Shown here piece by piece: positions 52,710-61,010 of a stretch of DNA of 64,000 nt. Each line of letters opens with the position of its first letter. Positions within the stretch are counted from its first letter, which is position 1. The notes under the pieces were generated by a model. The model made no database searches and had not been told where the DNA came from. It worked only from the letters and a program-made list of their open reading frames with translations. The position numbers and the translations under genes are program-made. Source of the DNA: Bradyrhizobium sp. MOS002 (GTDB lineage Bacteria > Pseudomonadota > Alphaproteobacteria > Rhizobiales > Xanthobacteraceae); assembly GCF_003020115.1 (NCBI RefSeq), contig NZ_PYFX01000014.1, positions 1 through 64,000 of the forward strand, written 5' to 3'.

Positions 52710-54206
52710 TCAGTAGGCGTTTGGCTCCCGAAGGGTCACGATTATCGTTCGCAAGAGGATCTTGAGGTCGAGCCATGGGCTCCAATTGTTGACGTACCAA
52801 AGATCGTGCTGAACGCGATGCTTCATCTGATCAATGTGGCGGGTCTCACCGCGGTAGCCATTGACTTGGGCCCAACCACTCAGACCTGGTTTGACGTGAT
52901 GCCGAAAAGCGTAGTTCGCGATCCGCTGCTCATACTCGGAATTGTGAGAGACAGCGTGGGGACGCGGGCCTACAAGAGACATGTCGCCGCGTATCACATT
53001 GAACAGCTGCGGCAACTCGTCGATGCTGGATTTTCTGAGCCATCGACCCGCGCGGGTGACTCGTGGATCGTTCTTGGTTGCCTGTTTTATGTTGCTGCCA
53101 TCTTCCTCAACGTGCATCGTTCTCAATTTTAGAATTTCAAAGGTCTTCCCATTGAAACCATTGCGTCTCTGCCGGAAGAGAATGGGGCCGCGTGAATCAA
53201 GCTTCAGCAAGAGTGCTGCGATCAGCAGCAAAGGCAGAACAATGATGATTCCAATCGACGCAAGCACGACATCGAAGCTGCGCTTTGCGGCAAGTTCGGA
53301 GCGAGTAAGCGGGGCCCGCTGCAGCAATGCGGTCCAGGCATTTCCGACGTAGGTGTTACGGTAACTTAAGAACCGCGCAGCACGTTGATCGGGTAGGAGG
53401 TGGACCGAAATGGGAAGCGCCGACAAGGCAGTCAGGACTCCGTCGATAGTCCTCTCATTGTGCCACCCGATGACAAGGTAAACGTCTTGGATCTGTTCGC
53501 TCCTGGCAAGCTGGAGTACATCTGCAAGTTTGTAGCGAAGCGAAGCGGTAACTCCAGGCGATGTGAGTTCCCCTTTCGAGATCTCAAAGGTTCGAACGGG
53601 TGCGTAACCGTAACAAAGAAGCTCGAGCAAGGCATGGCACGAACTGCTCTGCCCTTCTTCTGCGATCACGATGATCCGTTTTTGTGCAAAGAGGCCATTC
53701 TGGAGTGATTGCGCAATGTAGTTTGCGACGATCTGGCGCCAGCCGAGAAGTGCTCCCAGGCTTCCCGCCAAGAACAGCATCACCGCGCCGCGAGAAAATT
53801 CACTGCTGATCTTCATCGTAAAGGCGACTACCGCGAGAAGGCCGCACAGACCGAACCAGATGAAAATGACTTCTCGGGCTTGCCTTGAAAAAAGCACCAA
53901 GTCCTTCAGGCGATAGTTCCGTCGGGCGACCATGATTGCCACGAAATTGGCAGCAACGATGAGGCCCATGCCACCATACGGCATCGCGTTGGAAGCGCTG
54001 CCCGTGATCGAATAATAAGCTGAGCTGAACAGGAGCCCGGCCGCAACGATCAGCAGCACGTCTATGGCAGCAACTCCAGCCTCGACCAGTTCGGGGCTCA
54101 GCAGTCGGCGCTGTGTTCGCGGCGATGCCGCGTCACCAGGCCCCGGAGCGGGCAATACTTGCGGAGCTTCTGAAACAGCCTGCGACAACCGCGGCGCTTT
54201 ACTCAT
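52710..54206 (-). CDS. wcaJ: Undecaprenyl-phosphate sugar phosphotransferase (WcaJ/ExoY type)
   Basis: This initiating enzyme transfers a hexose-1-phosphate, probably glucose, to undecaprenyl phosphate. Of 498 residues, the N-terminal half has four to five membrane spans (for example LLIVAAGLLFSSAYYSITG) and a CoA-binding-like cytosolic domain (QKRIIVIAEEGQSSSCHALL). The catalytic C-terminal bac_transf domain starts at KRSFDVVLASIGIIIVLPLL, with RQRRNGFNGKTFEILKLRTM, RKSSIDELPQLFNVIRGDMS, LVGPRPHAV and HHVKPGLSGWAQVNGYRG. All family motifs are intact and the end DLKILLRTIIV is normal. It is the upstream gene of the minus-strand group, so its promoter in 54207-54400 drives wcaI and rmlB. Confidence 0.93.
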   Translation of the reverse strand: MSKAPRLSQAVSEAPQVLPAPGPGDAASPRTQRRLLSPELVEAGVAAIDVLLIVAAGLLFSSAYYSITGSASNAMPYGGMGLIVAANFVAIMVARRNYRLKDLVLFSRQAREVIFIWFGLCGLLAVVAFTMKISSEFSRGAVMLFLAGSLGALLGWRQIVANYIAQSLQNGLFAQKRIIVIAEEGQSSSCHALLELLCYGYAPVRTFEISKGELTSPGVTASLRYKLADVLQLARSEQIQDVYLVIGWHNERTIDGVLTALSALPISVHLLPDQRAARFLSYRNTYVGNAWTALLQRAPLTRSELAAKRSFDVVLASIGIIIVLPLLLIAALLLKLDSRGPILFRQRRNGFNGKTFEILKLRTMHVEEDGSNIKQATKNDPRVTRAGRWLRKSSIDELPQLFNVIRGDMSLVGPRPHAVSHNSEYEQRIANYAFRHHVKPGLSGWAQVNGYRGETRHIDQMKHRVQHDLWYVNNWSPWLDLKILLRTIIVTLREPNAY

Positions 54207-54418
54207 AAAACACTTTCTCGGTGCCCGATCAGAACAATAACTTGTCTAAAAATAGCCCTTATTGGTACCAGACTTCCGTCCGAACGTACAAGTCTCCAGG
54301 GAAACCACGATCGCTACCATCATACCGCGCCATCGAGCGCCGATGGACTTTTGCAGAGAATCCTGTGAGATGATGTCAGCTTAAGTTCGGGTTAGCACAC
54401 GGTAAGTGGGGGGCGAGA

Positions 54419-54661
54419 ATGGTTCGCAAGTTTGGCATTGGGTGTGGCTTGGCGCTGGCCGTACTTACAAGCGCAAGTTCTGTCTACGCGCTCGGACCCA
54501 TAGCTCCTGTCGTGACGAGCGAGAGGAGCGACGTTCTGGACGTCTCGTTCTTTGGGCGGCCTTACCCCTACGGCTACACAGGATGGGGGCCCTGCATTCG
54601 GTACGTCGAGGTCCAGACGCGGTATGGTGTCAAGGTCCGTCGCGTTAGGGTCTGCCGCTAA
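54419..54661 (+). CDS. Small secreted protein
   Basis: This 80-residue protein has a signal peptide (FGIGCGLALAVLTSASSVYA). The mature part is rich in Tyr, Gly and Pro (SFFGRPYPYGYTGWGPCIR) and ends in basic residues with a second cysteine (VRRVRVCR). The two cysteines may pair. GGGGGGCGAG just before the ATG is a strong ribosome site. It resembles small periplasmic proteins common in Bradyrhizobium, and its aromatic-Gly-Cys character recurs in the gene at 55856. No function known. Confidence 0.75.
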   Translation: MVRKFGIGCGLALAVLTSASSVYALGPIAPVVTSERSDVLDVSFFGRPYPYGYTGWGPCIRYVEVQTRYGVKVRRVRVCR

Positions 54662-54849
54662 TTTGAACGTCGGCTCGGAGTCGGGTAGGTCGCTCGCAAC
54701 CATCGCGCGGCTGCTAGGCTTTGTCTTCGTGAGTCACCTGCTTCCGGCCTGGGGCAATGCGAAGCCGGCTTACCGGCACCAGCGGCGCTTTGAATTGAAC
54801 GGCTGCTATTCCACCCGCCACTGCGCAACGCGGCTCATCGCGCGTTGAA

Positions 54850-55038
54850 ATGCCACGATCACTGCTCAATCGTCCAGGTTACCAAAAAGTGCTGGGGCCA
54901 AGGGGGACAGCTGTGGGCGCAATCTTTTGGGGAATTGTGGCGGTCTGGGGCGGGATCAATTGCTTCGTCGGCTGGCGCTTGCTTACGCGAAAGCGATCAT
55001 ACGGCGAGAGGCGGACCTCGTTTAACCTCGTTCGTTGA
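54850..55038 (+). CDS. Small single-span membrane protein
   Basis: This 62-residue protein has one hydrophobic segment (TAVGAIFWGIVAVWGGINCF) flanked by positive charges on both sides (LGPRG before, WRLLTRKRSYGERR after), suggesting an inner-membrane protein with a cytosolic C-terminus. The ribosome site is weak. A longer frame overlaps in another reading. I regard it as plausible but unproven. Confidence 0.42.
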   Translation: MPRSLLNRPGYQKVLGPRGTAVGAIFWGIVAVWGGINCFVGWRLLTRKRSYGERRTSFNLVR

Positions 55039-55103
55039 ACGCAGAGTTCGTGCATATTGGAACCTGATCCGGCGGGAAGCATTGACGCGGGATCGAGGGT
55101 GAA

Positions 55104-55364
55104 ATGATGCGCTTGGTGCTATTCGTCTTTCTTCTGGTGACCGCCGCAACTGCCGTTGCGGACCAAGCATTCTCACAGGCGGGGACGGGGGGGACCAATG
55201 ATGGCCCTGCGGCATCTGGAATGGTTTACCCGGTTCGCCCGAGAGTAGGGCCCGCTGTCAGCCAGCCGGTACCCAACGTTTATCGGTCGTATCCGCAGCA
55301 GCAGCCCAACGTTCGCCTGCGGCGCATTCGGCCCGTGCATTCCAATTCGGCTCGCCCCAAGTGA
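55104..55364 (+). CDS. Small secreted proline-rich protein
   Basis: This 86-residue protein has a signal peptide (MMRLVLFVFLLVTAATAVAD). The mature part is disordered and rich in Pro, Gln, Arg and Asn (RPRVGPAVSQPVPNVYRSYP, then QQQPNVRLRRIRPVHSNS). GAGGGTG precedes the ATG. It converges with a minus-strand gene only 3 bp away. No domain; perhaps a periplasmic linker or stress-related protein. Confidence 0.68.
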   Translation: MMRLVLFVFLLVTAATAVADQAFSQAGTGGTNDGPAASGMVYPVRPRVGPAVSQPVPNVYRSYPQQQPNVRLRRIRPVHSNSARPK

Positions 55365-55367
55365 TCA

Positions 55368-55646
55368 TCAGCTCTTTTGCGAGCCCGAGTCCGACTTCTT
55401 GGTCGCGGGCGATGGGTCTGGCACCTCGCCATTCTTTGACAGGCAATCCTTAAAATAGCTCTGCCGATCCGGGCTCATAGGCACGGCGCCCGGTCGTTTG
55501 AATGGGTGGACAATGTAAGCATAGTGAAGGCAGCGCTTGGCGACTTCCGCTGTTGGCGCCGCCGACGCAATGGTAATGCCAGTCACCGTGACCGCGCCGA
55601 AAGCTAGGATGAGGGCGCTCAAACGCGCGTAGATCAGCGAATCCAT
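55368..55646 (-). CDS. Small exported two-cysteine protein
   Basis: This 92-residue protein has a signal segment (LSALILAFGAVTVTGITIAS then AAP). The mature part has RCLHYAYIVHPFKRPGA and DRQSYFKDCLSKNG, a two-cysteine pattern recurring in small Bradyrhizobium exported proteins. A Pro/Ser/Lys-rich tail ends it. It overlaps no gene and faces the gene ending at 55364. Function unknown. Confidence 0.7.
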   Translation of the reverse strand: MDSLIYARLSALILAFGAVTVTGITIASAAPTAEVAKRCLHYAYIVHPFKRPGAVPMSPDRQSYFKDCLSKNGEVPDPSPATKKSDSGSQKS

Positions 55647-55855
55647 TTGATCCTATCCATAGCGAGCCGGCTAAAAGCTAGCGGCATGGGACAGAACTGT
55701 CCATGGCCGTGAGCCAACCGATCCCTGCGGCGAAAGTTGGCAGGTGCGGCGTGCTGAAAAACAGACTATTATTTTCCGACGCGAAGCGTTGTCTTTCGTT
55801 TGCCGCAGAGCGGAAGAGATTTTGCCGGTTTTGGCAGGCCTAGTTGGAGATGCTC

Positions 55856-56197
55856 ATGAAGAAGTCAGTCATTATCGGCACGGTCGTCCTTACGGCCGTC
55901 TTGTGTGGTGCCCCGTTCTCGGTCCAGCGCACAGCAGCAGACAATCTGTCCTTAGGAATTGAAACAGCCTCCGCCGCAGAGCTCGCGGTTCCCGCCCGCA
56001 GGAGCGTCTCGCGTCATGCTCGTTATGCTGGCTACTATCGGGAACGGTCGTACGATCTGCTGTGCGGCGGACCCTATGTGGGCGGTGGATGGAATGGCGG
56101 GACATACTGGGGTGGGCCCTGGATGGACCTGAGGTGCTACGGCGGTGCTGTCGAACCAGTCGTCGAAGTTGAGCCCGTCGTCCGCGTCAAAGGCTGA
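55856..56197 (+). CDS. Small secreted glycine/tryptophan-rich protein
   Basis: This 113-residue protein has a signal peptide (MKKSVIIGTVVLTAVLCGAP). The mature part contains the block ARYAGYYRERSYDLLCGGPY then VGGGWNGGTYWGGPWMDLRC, with two cysteines and many Gly, Tyr and Trp, and ends in a Val/Glu/Pro repeat (EPVVEVEPVVRVKG). The ATG at 55856 is picked because TTGGAG precedes it; two in-frame alternatives lie 6 and 12 nt upstream. It is similar in style to the protein at 54419, so the two may be distant relatives. Confidence 0.72.
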   Translation: MKKSVIIGTVVLTAVLCGAPFSVQRTAADNLSLGIETASAAELAVPARRSVSRHARYAGYYRERSYDLLCGGPYVGGGWNGGTYWGGPWMDLRCYGGAVEPVVEVEPVVRVKG

Positions 56198-56211
56198 TCA
56201 CAATCCCGGTC

Positions 56212-56248
56212 GAGCAAAGGGCAGGCCATCGGCCTGCCTCGGTTGCTC
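56212..56248 (+). terminator. Stem-loop after the secreted protein gene
   Basis: GGCAGGCC-ATC-GGCCTGCC (56220-56238) is a perfect 8-bp hairpin, extended by GAGCAA / TTGCTC on the outside (56212-56248). It lies 15 bp after the stop at 56197. No T-run follows, so it is a probable but atypical terminator. Confidence 0.55.
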
Positions 56249-56266
56249 ATCCTTCCGAGCTTGCCG

Positions 56267-56943
56267 TCATCGCTCGCGGCTGACGCTGGGGCACGCCCCA
56301 GCGTCAGGTCGCGGCGCGAGGTTTTCGGCACGAATGCGAGTGTCGGCGGCGTCGGCACGGGCGCCATCTCCGATCACTCGTCTTAGGAATGCGGCGTCTC
56401 GGGCATCGCCACATCCGATGCGGTGCTCGCCCAGACTCCAGATGTCGCCTGGTTTGGTGCGCGGCGTGACGGGAAGGGGCAGAATGACTTCGTCCGTCTC
56501 GACAGATTTCGAGAGAAGGGAAACGATCTCGCCGGTTGAAAGGCCGGTGAGCGTAGGATCGATGTCGAGCTCGATCGAGGCGAGTTCGCCCAGCTCTTGC
56601 TGGAGGATTTCCAGATCCCACCCGGCGTTGAGGGCGATTTTGTTGTCCGCGATCCGCAGCGCGCGCTTTTGCGTCTCCGATAGGCCGGACAGGAGGATCG
56701 TTGGGACTTGTGGAAGGCCCATCGACGTGGCGGCCTGAAGCCGGCCGTGGCCGGCGATGATGTTCCCGTCCGGATTGGCGAGGACGGGATTGGTGAATCC
56801 GAACTCCTTGATGGACGCCTTGAGCTGCTCGATCTGGCGTTTTGGATGAGTCCGGGCATTGTGCGATCGGGCACGAGCTGGTCGATGGGACGATAGGTGA
56901 GGGATAGCTGCGAGAGCGCAGCGATAGACAATGGTTCATTCAT
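56267..56943 (-). pseudogene. ParB-domain DNA methyltransferase, truncated and frameshifted
   Basis: The start MNEPLSIAALSQLSLTYRPI then DQLVPD, followed in another frame by NARTHPKRQIEQLKASIKEF, NPVLANPDGNIIAGHGRLQA, ATSMGLPQVPTILLSGLSET and LRIADNKIALNAGWDLEILQ, is the N-terminal ParB-like nuclease domain of DNA methylases carried by phages, integrative elements and gene-transfer agents. A one-base loss near 56865 breaks the frame. After GDARDAAFLRRVIGDGARAD, where the methylase D-P-P-Y motif should follow, the sequence becomes unrelated. The methylase catalytic domain is therefore gone. It is a relic of a mobile element or prophage. Confidence 0.85.
56280..56307. repeat. 28-bp perfect inverted repeat at a truncation point
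   Basis: CTGACGCTGGGGC, two bases (AC), then its exact complement reversed: a 13-bp stem with almost no loop. It overlaps the 3' end of the truncated ParB/methylase remnant. It may be a terminator of a lost gene or a recombination scar. Confidence 0.6.
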
Positions 56944-56949
56944 AAGCAC

Positions 56950-57720
56950 TCAAATAACCTGAAGTTGATCGCTCGAACATTTCCCTCGGGTAGTTTGCGC
57001 GCGGGTTATTCACCAATTTCGCCGGTTCGCCAAAAAAATTTGGTGCGCCGGGCCGTGAATCAGGAGCAGCCAAGACGATTTGCGCAATCGAAAGGTTCTC
57101 TGGCCTTAAGCCCGCGTGGTTCCGACATGCAGCTGACTGGCGATGAGCAGTCGTTTTCCGCTCGGCCGCTGGCCCGCACCGGCCGGTACGGCGGTGCCGG
57201 TGTCATCCTGTTTATTTCGCGTCTTCGCCTTGATACGAGCGGCAAAATTCCCTTGTTAGACGCCTGTTGTCTCCACCTAGCAGGCAGCAGCGTGGTGAAT
57301 CATCTAAGGTCTTGGCCCTACGCCAGAATTTCGACTCGCCTACCGTTTGCAAGCTACCGCAAGTCTGTTCTGGAGAGGAATATTGGCGAGATTCCCTGTT
57401 GTAGGGCGGCACTCGGCGGAGCAGACACACGGCCAGGTCGCTGTCCGACAGGCCAGGCATGATGCTCCTCATCGGAGCGGGCTGAATCCCCAATTCCAAC
57501 GCGAGCGACGGCGCCGCGATTTGGGCCGCATTTGCCGAGCGCCTGTTAAGCGCCAATGTTATCCATCCCGCATGCTGGCTCATGCAATTGGATCGCGGCC
57601 AAATTTACCAGCTTAAGCGACAAAGTTTCAAAGCCATTTACTGAACTTGTGCATCCCAGTATGCTCGTGCTCTTAGATTTCCTTTTTCGACGTTCTTTTT
57701 TTAGCGTCTGGAGTTTTATT
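56950..57720. other. Region without a recognisable gene
   Basis: Frames on both strands overlap without motifs. The right end, with AT-rich sequence just before 57721 (TTTTTCGACG, GTTTTATTGTG), should be the promoter region of the fcl gene. No gene supported. Confidence 0.45.
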
Positions 57721-58704
57721 GTGACATTTTCATATGAGCTTTTCGGGAAAAAAGTTTTTGTGGCCGGTCACAACGGAATGGTTGGATCGGCGATTGTTCG
57801 CAAATTGGCTGATCAGCACTGCACGATAATGACGGCCGACCGACGGCAGCTTGATCTCGCCGATGCCGGCCAGACAAAACGTTGGTTCGAGAAGAACAGG
57901 CCGGAGGTCGTGGTTCACGCAGCTGGAAAGGTCGGAGGTATTTCGGCCAACAACAGCTTGCCTGTCGATTTCCTCTGCGAGAATCTTCACCTCGAGCTCA
58001 ACGTCATTTCAGCGGCTCATAACACCGGTGTTGAACGCCTGCTGTTCCTCGGCTCGTCGTGCATCTATCCGAAGCTGGCAAATCAGCCAATTCGGGAGGA
58101 AGAGCTTCTCGCGGGCCCACTTGAGCCAACGAACGAATGGTATGCTGTGGCCAAGATCGCCGGGTTGAAAATGTGCCAAGCCTACCGACGACAGTACGGT
58201 GATGATTTCATCTCGGCAATGCCAACTAACCTTTTCGGCCCGGGCGACAATTATCACCCCGAGCACAGCCACGTTCCGGCTGCTCTCCTGAGCCGCTTTC
58301 ACGAGGCGAAATTGACAAAGGCTCCTTCGGTCACGATTTGGGGCTCAGGTAAGCCGCTCCGCGAATTCCTGTACGTCGATGACCTCGCCGACGCCTGTGT
58401 ATTTCTTCTAAAGAATTATTCCGATCACATTCCGATCAACATCGGTGCAGGATCCGACCTTTCGATCAGGGAGTTCGCTGAAGCCGTTGCCGAGACGGTA
58501 GATTATAAAGGCCAGTTTATTTTCGATACGAGCAAGCCAGACGGCACGCCACGTAAATTGCTCGACAGTTCGCGGCTTAACTCACTTGGCTGGCAATCGC
58601 GCACGTCGTTGCGAGAAGGTCTGGCCGCCACATATCGCGACTTCCTGCAAGGTGGGGGGCGCCATACCAGGATCTCCGCCGATCAGGTCGCGTCTGCTAG
58701 ATAG
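57721..58704 (+). CDS. fcl: GDP-L-fucose synthase
   Basis: Fcl (WcaG) epimerises and reduces GDP-4-keto-6-deoxy-mannose to GDP-L-fucose. The 327 residues are normal for this SDR. NADP motif: VFVAGHNGMVGSAIVRKL (G16, G19, G22). Catalytic parts: FLGSSCIYPK (Ser) and WYAVAKIAGLKMCQAYRR (Y-x3-K). Other family motifs: PTNLFGPGDNYHPEHSHVPA and REFLYVDDLADA. The GTG at 57721 with TGGAG upstream is chosen; the frame is open to 57556 but without sense before it. Its partner Gmd (GDP-mannose dehydratase) is not in the window. A Nudix mannosyl hydrolase follows at 59041. Confidence 0.93.
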   Translation: MTFSYELFGKKVFVAGHNGMVGSAIVRKLADQHCTIMTADRRQLDLADAGQTKRWFEKNRPEVVVHAAGKVGGISANNSLPVDFLCENLHLELNVISAAHNTGVERLLFLGSSCIYPKLANQPIREEELLAGPLEPTNEWYAVAKIAGLKMCQAYRRQYGDDFISAMPTNLFGPGDNYHPEHSHVPAALLSRFHEAKLTKAPSVTIWGSGKPLREFLYVDDLADACVFLLKNYSDHIPINIGAGSDLSIREFAEAVAETVDYKGQFIFDTSKPDGTPRKLLDSSRLNSLGWQSRTSLREGLAATYRDFLQGGGRHTRISADQVASAR

Positions 58705-59040
58705 CGTCAGAAGCATAGCAACTCGTTCCTTTGGCTGCCGCCAACGACCTGTCGGATGCAAAGTCAAATCATGACGCATGCCTATGGGGTTAACGCAGCA
58801 ATTTAGAGGAGAAGAGGAAACAGAGTTGAAGCAGACGAGGCGTAGCACCGGTAACGAAATTGGGCTTTCAACTGTGCTCGCTGAGAAGTTTATCGTATTG
58901 CTCATTTTGAGAAGCCAAACTCTGCGAATTCATTGTGAATCCAACCTCCGTTGAGCCCATCAAGCTTCCAGGGAAGGTTTGAACGCGCGATCGTTCATGG
59001 CTCAGTATGAAGAGGCTTTGTAGATCTTGGGATTCAGTAG
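58705..59040. other. Intergenic region without a recognisable gene
   Basis: No gene is supported between fcl and gmm. AT-richer sequence from about 58840 to 59040 may hold the promoter for gmm. Confidence 0.45.
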
Positions 59041-59616
59041 ATGGTAAATGGATTTTTGGAAGACATAGTGTTCGAACAGGTTGTGCATTACGCACCTTTA
59101 TGCGCGATCGATTTTGTTCTCCGGGATCCTGCTGGCGCGGTGTTGGTGGGGGCACGCCGAAACCAGCCTGCCAAAGGTTTTTATTTTGTGCCCGGTGGTC
59201 GGATAAGAAAAGGCGAGCGTCTCGCGCAAGCTTTTCGTCGACTGCTTTTGAGTGAAACGTCTATCGAGGCTAACATCGAAGAAGCTGTTCCGCTCGGCGT
59301 CTTCGAGCACTTCTATGAGACTAATATATTTGAACGAGACGGTTTCGGCACTCACTACATCTGCCTACCTTACGAGATCACGTTAGATCATCGTCCAGTG
59401 ATCCGCGGCGACTGCCAACATTCTGAGCTTCGGTGGGCTTCATCATCGGACTTGGCTGCGCTTAGAGTCCATCCTTACGCGATGGCGTACTTAGAGCGTC
59501 TGAGGCAGGCTCCGGTAGATAAAAAACAGCAAGTGCGGGTTCATCATCGAGAAGTTCAAAGCGAGTTGGAGTCCGGTAACATTGCAGAATCGATTGACGG
59601 TGCAGTTCTGTCGTAA
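59041..59616 (+). CDS. gmm: GDP-mannose mannosyl hydrolase (Nudix)
   Basis: This 191-residue Nudix enzyme of the WcaH/Gmm type cleaves GDP-mannose to GDP and mannose by displacement at the sugar carbon. The start FEQVVHYAPLCAIDFVLRD and VLVGARRNQPAKGFYFVPGG are typical. The Nudix-like helix GGRIRKGERLAQAFRRLLLS has the variant form of this subfamily, lacking one canonical Glu. HYICLPYEITLD and RWASSSDLAALRVHPYAMAY follow. It balances the GDP-mannose/GDP-fucose pool. It is about 30 residues longer at the C-terminus than E. coli Gmm. It often neighbours fcl and gmd. Confidence 0.9.
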   Translation: MVNGFLEDIVFEQVVHYAPLCAIDFVLRDPAGAVLVGARRNQPAKGFYFVPGGRIRKGERLAQAFRRLLLSETSIEANIEEAVPLGVFEHFYETNIFERDGFGTHYICLPYEITLDHRPVIRGDCQHSELRWASSSDLAALRVHPYAMAYLERLRQAPVDKKQQVRVHHREVQSELESGNIAESIDGAVLS

Positions 59617-60176
59617 CCGTAAATCTGACCTCGCGTAGGGACCGTCTCGCACGGCGGAGCCTGCTCCGGGTCTGGCCCGGGTGATGGCGCAGTCTCCTGC
59701 CCCGCTAGGCTGCGGACCTCTCCGCTTGGGCCGACGCTGAGTGCTTCGATCATGTGACATTGTTCGGACACTCGATCGTCCGGTGCGCGGCTTTATCGGT
59801 CAATACGCACGGCGAGATGCCCGACCCAAGTGCGCTGTTAAACCTGCGCTGCTGAAAGCGCTAGGTGGCAGCGTTGCAGCCAACGCTTCTTGCATCCAGT
59901 GGCAATTCTTCGGGTCCATAGTGGTTGTTTTTCGCGAAGCAGCGCTCTCAGGTTGTTTGACAAGCTTTGCTGAAACAGAAGGTCGCTGTAGTAGCTTAGG
60001 TAATTGGCCCTGTACTTTTTGTGACGGCAATCAAGTCAGCCAATCGCCAAAATTCCAAGTCTCAAAAGAAAAGTTGTGAATGGGCTCACTCGGGCAGCGA
60101 TCAAACGGGGTTAAGGTCACCCGAAAGTTCGTGGTGGAAGGATCTCTAGGGTGATATTCAAACGACGGGGGCAACC
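59617..60176. other. Region without a recognisable gene
   Basis: No convincing gene. A GC-rich hairpin CCGGG-TCTGG-CCCGG at 59666-59680 lies 50 bp after gmm and could end its transcript, but no T-run follows. A 112-codon plus-strand frame at 59741 has no ribosome site or motif. Confidence 0.4.
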
Positions 60177-60362
60177 ATGCCCGCCATATTCGACCTGATC
60201 TATCGAGAATACTGCCGCGCTCGGCTCGCTGAAATGCGCAAACAGCTTCTGCTCAGAGGCAAGCATCCTGAACGCCTACCACCCGATTATGGTCGTGCTG
60301 ATCAGGGTAACCTTGGCAGGACCGACACGCCGCAAGAAATCAGTGCCCGCGAGCCGAATTGA
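60177..60362 (+). CDS. Small hypothetical protein
   Basis: This 61-residue, basic, soluble protein reads MPAIFDLIYREYCRARLAEM then RKQLLLRGKHPERLPPDYGR. Similar short proteins with the IxDLIYREYCRARLxEMRKQL start are common in Bradyrhizobium as I recall it, function unknown. GGGGGCAACC before the ATG provides a ribosome site. The second half is less protein-like and may reflect a frame change after residue 40. Confidence 0.55.
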   Translation: MPAIFDLIYREYCRARLAEMRKQLLLRGKHPERLPPDYGRADQGNLGRTDTPQEISAREPN

Positions 60363-60442
60363 AGAGACCTCCCTACACGTGGTCCTTTCCGCGCCGCACA
60401 CTGACAGCACTATGGCAATAGCTTCGCTCTCGGGAGGCAATA

Positions 60443-60532
60443 ATGATTTCCGATTGGCTCACGGTCCCTGCGACTATCATTTGCATTGTTGTTCTGAGCC
60501 TTACCGTTCTGATTGCCATTGGAGCCTGGTAG
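60443..60532 (+). CDS. 29-residue single-span membrane peptide
   Basis: The ATG has CGGGAGGCAATA upstream, a strong ribosome site with good spacing. The peptide MISDWLTVPATIICIVVLSL continues TVLIAIGAW and stops. It is one hydrophobic helix with a short polar N-terminus. It resembles the 32-residue peptide at 6354-6452 in plan. Possibly a subunit or regulator of a membrane complex. No known family is recognised by eye. Confidence 0.55.
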   Translation: MISDWLTVPATIICIVVLSLTVLIAIGAW

Positions 60533-61010
60533 GCAGGCAGCTAAGCACTGCTCCGCGTCCGGTGTGGCCCGGCAAGGGCCGCTGGATTGCCACTCAGACT
60601 GCCTGATTGACTTGCTCATTTGGGTCGCGCCAATTCCAGGGGCAGCAGCTCATGGACGGATTGGGCTGGATGTGCAGCGATGCGCGCCAAGGACGTGGGC
60701 GAGCCAGGGTTGTGGATCCAGGTCGTTCATTTTGGCGTGGACGATCAGGTTGTACACCGTCGCGGGTGATGAAGAGGGCGCCGCATTTGAGTCATGGGAC
60801 ACTCGAACGAGACGCTCTGATCACCGAAACTATGGCCTTCCGGGACAGTCTAGGCTGAGAGTGCCCGGCTTGGGCAGGCGGGCAAGCCTTCGTTGTCGAT
60901 GAGTTCAACGAAAGCGAGATGGTCGCGACCGGGAGGTTCACTCGGCTGGGCATGTCATGGGCAATTGTTCAGGTAAGCGCATAGCCGTGTGGCCAGCGAA
61001 CAGTCAGCCG
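60533..61010. other. Region without a recognisable gene
   Basis: Short plus-strand frames (for example around 60607) show some protein-like segments (MDGLGWMCSDARQGRGRARV) but no ribosome site or known motif. The stretch lies downstream of the SIS gene on the minus strand. Confidence 0.4.
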
